From CAWAHD01 sp963781785 (GTDB lineage Bacteria > Planctomycetota > Planctomycetia > Isosphaerales > Isosphaeraceae), in NCBI GenBank assembly GCA_963781785.1, contig CAWAHD010000005.1:3224001-3288000 (forward strand): 64,000 bases of DNA, read 5' to 3'. Shown here piece by piece: positions 59,498 through 64,000 of this stretch. Numbering within the stretch: position 1 is the first letter of the stretch; every line of letters starts with the position of its first letter. The translations under genes and the position numbers were made by a program. The notes beneath the pieces are model-generated. The model made no database searches and was not told the DNA's origin. It was given only the letters and a program-made list of their open reading frames with translations.

Positions 59498-61430
59498 AGT
59501 CACTATAATCGAACAGGATCAATCAGCTCCAGGTCTTGATTGGTTGCATTATTTCCAGTGGGACACCCAGCAGCCGGTAGAGTTCCAGATGCTCCGGTTC
59601 GGGTGTCATCCCTTTGCGGATGCGAAGGAGCTTTCCGCCGTCCGATGGCAGGACGATCGTCGCCACTTGGTGTGTCGCCAGAGTCTGGCGTACCGTTGCC
59701 CAGGAGGTGTGAACTCCCTGATTCAACAACGTGGTCTCGATCGCGACCAGCAAGTGATAGGCGAGCACGCACAAGAAAATATGAGTCTCCACTCGATGTT
59801 CCAGGTGATGGAAGATCGGCCGTTCCGCCAACGGCGTTTTGATCATCCGGAAGGCATTCTCGGCCCGAGTCAGCGTCATATACATCAACCACGCCTCGCG
59901 GGCGGAAAGGTCGATGCGATCGGTGCGTAGCAAGTAACCGCCATCGAGCAATTCGGCGTTGGCTTTCTTGTCGGCGTTGGGCTCGTGAGTCAGCTTCCCG
60001 CTGGTCGCATCCCAGGTGATCGTGTGATAACGGCCAACGCGGGGATAACGTTCTTTAAGTCGCCCGATTGCCTCTCCAATGGCGATCTCGCGTTTGAGCC
60101 GACCCTTCTCGATCCGCTGCTGTAACCGGTCAAGATCAGCGAGGAAGCGTTGTTCTTGCTTCTCGCGAATCGCGCGGTCTTTGGCCACTCGTTCTTCACT
60201 GTGACACAGCACGACTAACTCCGCTCCCTGGCGGACCGATTTAACTCGGACTACGGACTTCTTCTGGCACGGATTCAAGGGCGATGGTTCACGGGGAACC
60301 AGTTCAAAGCCTTCCGGCTCCTCGAACTGGTCCAGCCACTTGTCTCTCTCGGGCTGCCGAGCTGCCACCACATAGTGGTGCTTGCGTTGTTGGATCTCGG
60401 TGAGATTCTCGGCAAAGGCCATGCCGCGGTCGACAACGACCGTGGACCCCTCGGGCATGCCGACGCGCTCTTTGAGGAGATCGAGAATGCGCCCCAACGT
60501 GTTGCGATCCTGGGCATTGCCTTCGAAGATTTCATGTGCGATGGGAAATCCTTCCCGACCGATCACCAAGCCCACCACGACCTGCTTGCAGTCGGGGCGT
60601 TTGTCACGCGAATAGCCGCGTTTGGCCTTGGGATTTCGCTTGGCTTGGCCCTCGAAATAGGTGCTGGTCAGGTCATAGAGGTAGATCGTGGTGTCGAGCT
60701 GGAACAAACGCCGCTCTTGCTCGACTAAGTCCGACTCGATGGTGGCGCGGTTGGGATGGAGCCGATCGAGGTTGCGATAAAGGGAATCGTCAACCAAGGT
60801 TGTGAAATCCACACCGAGAATGTCTCCCAGCGCTGTGGAACGGATCCAATCCGGCATGGCGTGCTCGCTGTCGGGATGAATCAGCCGGTTCAAGGTCATG
60901 GCGCAAGTGAGTTGGATGGCCTTGATGGAGAAACCCCTTCGCTTGAGGATCGCGTCGAATCCCAACCGCTTCCAGAACTGGAAGCCAACATGGACTGGGC
61001 CAGCCGTGCGGTGCTGCGTGGCAGTGACCCCGTCTACACGCACGGTGACGAGATCGCCGGACCGATCCGAATCACGGGTAGGCTCGATGGGCTCAGGAGA
61101 CGAACGAGCCCCGCGAACACGAACCCGGCGGACGATCTGCTCTACTTCTGGATCGGAGTTTGAGAAGAGATCGCGCTGACCGACCAGCGCTTCCTCGACC
61201 TTGTGGGCCAGCCGAAGCCAGTCCTCGGCAGGCCGAGGAGAGAGGTCGCCCAGCGAACAGATGACCTTTTGCCGCGGTCCTTTGGGCGTGTGGACGGACT
61301 CGACCAACAGATAGTTGGTATAGGTCTTGTCCTTGTACCGGCGGGTAGTCTTGCGGACGTACATAGCCACTATGAGTACCTGGTCTCCCCAAAAAATCAA
61401 GGGAAGCTTCGCCACTTTTAGTCACTATAA
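59498..61430 (-). mobile_element. IS1634-type element flanked by an 11-bp direct repeat
   Basis: AGTCACTATAA occurs at 59498-59508 and again, same orientation, at 61420-61430, directly around the transposase gene. This looks like a target-site duplication of the insertion, so the element proper would be about 59509-61419. I could not find good terminal inverted repeats. Confidence 0.55.
59523..61364 (-). CDS. IS1634 family transposase (IS4-like)
   Basis: About 613 residues from the ATG at 61364 (MYVRKTTRRYKDKTYTNYLLVESVHTPKGPRQKVICSLGDL), the standard opening of the family. Catalytic parts: LYDLTSTYFEGQAKRNPKAKRGYSRDKRPDCKQVVVGLVIGREGFPIAHEIFEGNAQDRNTL (first Asp region), TVVVDRGMAFAENL (second Asp) and the C-terminal ENAFRMIKTPLAERPIFHHLEHRVETHIFLCVLAYHLLVAIE (Glu and YREK-like helix). 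Full length and unbroken. Confidence 0.92.
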   Translation of the reverse strand: MYVRKTTRRYKDKTYTNYLLVESVHTPKGPRQKVICSLGDLSPRPAEDWLRLAHKVEEALVGQRDLFSNSDPEVEQIVRRVRVRGARSSPEPIEPTRDSDRSGDLVTVRVDGVTATQHRTAGPVHVGFQFWKRLGFDAILKRRGFSIKAIQLTCAMTLNRLIHPDSEHAMPDWIRSTALGDILGVDFTTLVDDSLYRNLDRLHPNRATIESDLVEQERRLFQLDTTIYLYDLTSTYFEGQAKRNPKAKRGYSRDKRPDCKQVVVGLVIGREGFPIAHEIFEGNAQDRNTLGRILDLLKERVGMPEGSTVVVDRGMAFAENLTEIQQRKHHYVVAARQPERDKWLDQFEEPEGFELVPREPSPLNPCQKKSVVRVKSVRQGAELVVLCHSEERVAKDRAIREKQEQRFLADLDRLQQRIEKGRLKREIAIGEAIGRLKERYPRVGRYHTITWDATSGKLTHEPNADKKANAELLDGGYLLRTDRIDLSAREAWLMYMTLTRAENAFRMIKTPLAERPIFHHLEHRVETHIFLCVLAYHLLVAIETTLLNQGVHTSWATVRQTLATHQVATIVLPSDGGKLLRIRKGMTPEPEHLELYRLLGVPLEIMQPIKTWS

Positions 61431-62377
61431 CGGCCGAATGAGTGAAAGAACGCTTAAGAATAAGTAGGTGCACAGCCGAAAATCGGCTATCTCTTAATTC
61501 TCTCCTGCGAAGGTTGGGCTAACCACTTCGGGAACAATGAACTGACCGAGACTGACGACTGATCTTGGACAAACCTTCACGGCGCCGAGGTATCATGCGA
61601 AATGAAGACTGAGCCCATCACGACTGTTCATCCCGCACAACCGGCAACGCCCACACGCTGTCGTGCAGCTCAACCCGAATTCACGCCGCTTTTTCTCCCG
61701 CAAAGCAACTGGATGACTGGCAGAGTTGCGCCTCGCGTCCAACGACTTGCCAGACGACCCAGCAAGACGTCAGACCCCCGGGATACTCGCCGCTGCCGGG
61801 CTAGTGATCATTTGCTCGAAAAATCGCCAATAGTGAGACACTGGTGGACATTCTTGGACACACGCAAACGTCTCGTCGATGCACGCAAATGTTTGTGAAG
61901 TTCGCAGTTGCGCAGACTGGAACTCTCGGCGCAGGGGGGTGCGCCATCGATCCTCGATTTTCTCACTTTTTGGAGGTCGGTTTTCCGTGCTCAGCCTTCT
62001 CATTTCGGCGTGCGATTCCGTTGTTTCTCTTCCCTCGCAAAGTGCCCGTCGTTTCTTTTCGCCAACAAACCCCCTCGGTGTGACGTTGCGTGACGCAGGC
62101 TTTTCTTGTCTACGTCACACGTAACTCCAATGCCTGTAAAGGCGTGACGCTGTCACGCACGATTCAGGATCGGCTTCGAGCTTTTGGCTGGCTCAAGATT
62201 GGGTTACAGCTTCGGGGTTCTGGTGGTCGACGCCCACAGGATGACGTCTCCGATTTGAGGCTTCCGGGCTGGCGGCTCACTTGCTGGCGCGGACTCGACC
62301 GAACCCGCCCTGCTCTAGTCGCCTCTTTTCTGTGCGCTCTCGCTACCGACGTGACGTGATCGGCGCAATCGTTGATA
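61431..62377. other. Long intergenic region upstream of iscS, no gene seen
   Basis: About 950 bp. Several short open frames but nothing with a recognisable domain or start signal. It must hold the promoter of the iscS-iscA unit. Nothing is recognisable as an Rrf2-type iron-sulfur regulator gene. Composition is somewhat lower in GC than the genes. Confidence 0.4.
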
Positions 62378-63625
62378 ATGGATCGTACCCACCCGTACGG
62401 GGTTCATTGCACTCCTGTTCAGAAAGAAAGACGGGAACTCTTCTTGCAACGGCCGGTCTACCTCGACAATCATGCGACCACACGCACAGACCCCCGCGTC
62501 CTGGCGGCGATGATTCCGTATTTCACGGAGATCTACGGCAACGCGGCGAGCACCTCGCACCGCTTCGGTTGGGATGCCAGCGACGCCCTCGAGCACGCCC
62601 GAGAGCAGGTCGCACAGGCCATCGGCGCCGAAGCCCGGGAAATCGTCTTTACGTCGGGCGCCACGGAATCGAATAACCTGGCGATCAAAGGTGTCGCCCA
62701 CGCATCGATCCGGCGCGGCAAGCATCTCGTCACCGCGACGACCGAGCACAAGGCAATCCTCGATCCCGTGAAACGGCTGTCGCGCGAGGGATGGACCTGC
62801 ACGATCGTCTCTTGCGACCGGGACGCCCGGATCTCGGCGCAGGCGGTGGAGGACGCACTCACCGACCAAACCGTGCTGGTGTCGATCATGGCCGCCAACA
62901 ATGAGGTCGGTACTCTCAATCCGATCGCGGAAATTGGAAGATTATGCCGCGACCGAGGCATTGCGTTCCACACCGACGCCGCTCAGGCCGTGGGCAAGGT
63001 GCCCCTTGACGTGCAGACCGACTGCACTGACTTGCTCAGCCTATCGGCTCACAAGTTTTATGGGCCCAAGGGGATCGGCGCCCTTTACGTTCGGCGCGGC
63101 GAGCCCCCGATCCGGGTGTCGCCGCTCGTCGACGGCGGCGGGCACGAGCGCGGGCTCCGCAGTGGCACGGTGCCCGTTCCGCTGGCAGTGGGGCTTGGGG
63201 CAGCCGCCGAGCTGGCGACCCGCGAGTATCCGGACGAGGCTGCAAGAGTGCTCGATTTGCGCAACCGGCTGCACGAAGGCATCACGCGCCGGATCTCGGA
63301 TATTCAGCTCAACGGGCCCGTCACGAATCGCCTGCCCGGCAACCTCAACCTCAGCTTCTGCGGCGTCGATGGCGAAGCGCTGATGATGGCGATGCGCGAC
63401 GTCGCCGCGAGCTCCGGATCGGCGTGCTCCTCGGCGAATCCGGAGCCCAGCCACGTCCTCATGGCCATGGGCTTGAGTGAAGACCTGGCACGGGCCAGCC
63501 TTCGATTCGGGCTCGGTCGATTTACCACCGCCGAGGAAATCGATTTTGCCGTCGACGCCGTCGCGGACGCCGTCGAGCGGCTGCGGGGTCTGGGTGTGGC
63601 GTGGACAATTCGGGATGGGGTGTGA
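62378..63625 (+). CDS. iscS: Cysteine desulfurase (IscS/NifS type)
   Basis: PLP enzyme that takes sulfur from cysteine for iron-sulfur clusters; members of the family can also release selenium from selenocysteine. Features: RPVYLDNHATTRTDPRVLAAM start, TSGATESNNLAIKG, TTEHKAIL, VSIMAANNEVGTLNPI, HTDAAQAVGK, SLSAHKFYGPKGIGALYV (PLP Lys) and the catalytic Cys loop ASSGSACSSANPEPSHVLMAMG. The ATG at 62378 gives about 22 residues before the conserved start; the TTG at 62444 would give the usual length, so the start is unsettled. It is followed by iscA, 88 nt away, on the same strand. Confidence 0.92.
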   Translation: MDRTHPYGVHCTPVQKERRELFLQRPVYLDNHATTRTDPRVLAAMIPYFTEIYGNAASTSHRFGWDASDALEHAREQVAQAIGAEAREIVFTSGATESNNLAIKGVAHASIRRGKHLVTATTEHKAILDPVKRLSREGWTCTIVSCDRDARISAQAVEDALTDQTVLVSIMAANNEVGTLNPIAEIGRLCRDRGIAFHTDAAQAVGKVPLDVQTDCTDLLSLSAHKFYGPKGIGALYVRRGEPPIRVSPLVDGGGHERGLRSGTVPVPLAVGLGAAAELATREYPDEAARVLDLRNRLHEGITRRISDIQLNGPVTNRLPGNLNLSFCGVDGEALMMAMRDVAASSGSACSSANPEPSHVLMAMGLSEDLARASLRFGLGRFTTAEEIDFAVDAVADAVERLRGLGVAWTIRDGV

Positions 63626-63713
63626 TTTGACCAGACGCTATGATTGATTGTGGAGCGACCGTCGCGCAAAATAGAAGAAGCAGCGATCCCAGTCAAAAAG
63701 AGGAGAAGATTCG

Positions 63714-64000
63714 ATGGGTGTGACCCTGACCGAAAAGGCCGCGAGCGAAGTCAAGAAGATCATCACCGAGCAAAACCTCCCCGAGGGCACCGTTCTCCGG
63801 GTCGGCGTGCAAGGTGGCGGCTGCAGCGGTTTTTCCTACAGCTTGGGGTTCGACACGGATACCTCAGAGCGCGATCGCGTGCTCGAAGTCCATGGTGTCC
63901 GGCTCGTCGTCGACAAGAAGTTTGACCCCTACCTGGATGGAACCGTCGTCGACTACTACGACGGTCTGGAAAAACGAGGGTTCGTCTTCAATAACCCCAA
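63714..64000 (+). CDS. iscA: A-type iron-sulfur carrier (IscA/SufA/ErpA), partial
   Basis: The start at 63714 follows AGGAGA. MGVTLTEKAASEVKKIITEQ, LRVGVQGGGCSGFSYSLGFD with the first conserved Cys, VDKKFDPYLDGTVVDYYDGLEKRGFVFNNP, and then the window ends before the C-terminal CGCG-type Cys pair. The family binds or carries Fe-S clusters or iron in the cytosol. It pairs with the cysteine desulfurase upstream. Confidence 0.9.
   Translation, partial: MGVTLTEKAASEVKKIITEQNLPEGTVLRVGVQGGGCSGFSYSLGFDTDTSERDRVLEVHGVRLVVDKKFDPYLDGTVVDYYDGLEKRGFVFNNP

Overview
The window is high-GC bacterial DNA that looks like a planctomycete, most likely of the Isosphaeraceae/Gemmatales kind. The grounds are the proline/arginine-rich coding style, the LExLExRxL-type leader on the secreted beta-propeller at 48.6 kb, the large transposase load, the abundant dispersed palindromes and the PUFA-synthase-like locus. 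This lineage call is inference; no rRNA marker is present.

Region 1 (1-14.7 kb) starts with the N-terminal part of a Ser/Thr kinase. A thiol-redox island follows, mostly on the minus strand: a TlpA-like/TPR protein, an AhpC/TSA-type peroxiredoxin, a DUF1223 protein, DsbD, a Cys-rich YHS protein, and a thioredoxin on the plus strand. The first two each carry an in-frame TGA exactly where the first Cys of a CxxC motif belongs (UVGC and UPFC). Each TGA is followed at +15 to +33 nt by a short hairpin with a GGUC loop, so both are probable selenoproteins. A decayed copy of the first lies at 10.9-11.3 kb. Around it are a decaying ECF sigma-factor neighbourhood with in-frame TAG codons, a repeat-bearing lipoprotein, a STAS protein and a sigma-54 activator.

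Region 2 (15-23.7 kb) holds two insertion sequences around a DUF6188-like gene, an FAD-dependent dehydrogenase and a polysaccharide flippase.

Region 3 (23.7-48.1 kb, all minus strand) is the main locus. A methyltransferase is followed by a PfaD enoyl reductase, PfaA (KS-AT-ACP-ACP-KR-DH) and a Pfa3/PfaC-type protein (KS-CLF-AT and four hotdog domains). Then come oleA, oleB, oleC and oleD with overlapping or nearly touching ends, a lipoprotein, a FadL/TodX-type outer-membrane protein and a small membrane protein. The layout suggests one pathway: an iterative PUFA-type synthase makes polyunsaturated acyl chains, OleA-D join two chains head to head into a long polyene hydrocarbon, and the envelope proteins may handle it.

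Region 4 (48-62 kb) is accessory DNA. It contains a frameshifted lactonase-like propeller, two small proteins resembling effector folds that act on Rho GTPases (a CNF1-like Cys/His protein and a YopT-like protease), remnants of IS630 and IS256, and a minisatellite. It also has a Y1 (REP-associated type) transposase, intact IS256, IS3 and IS1634 elements, and two copies of a ~150-bp palindromic repeat. The window ends with iscS and a partial iscA.

Caution: many long genes are broken by single-base frameshifts, often at short homopolymers, while the domains stay otherwise intact. I read most of these as sequencing or assembly indels and annotate such genes as single CDSs.
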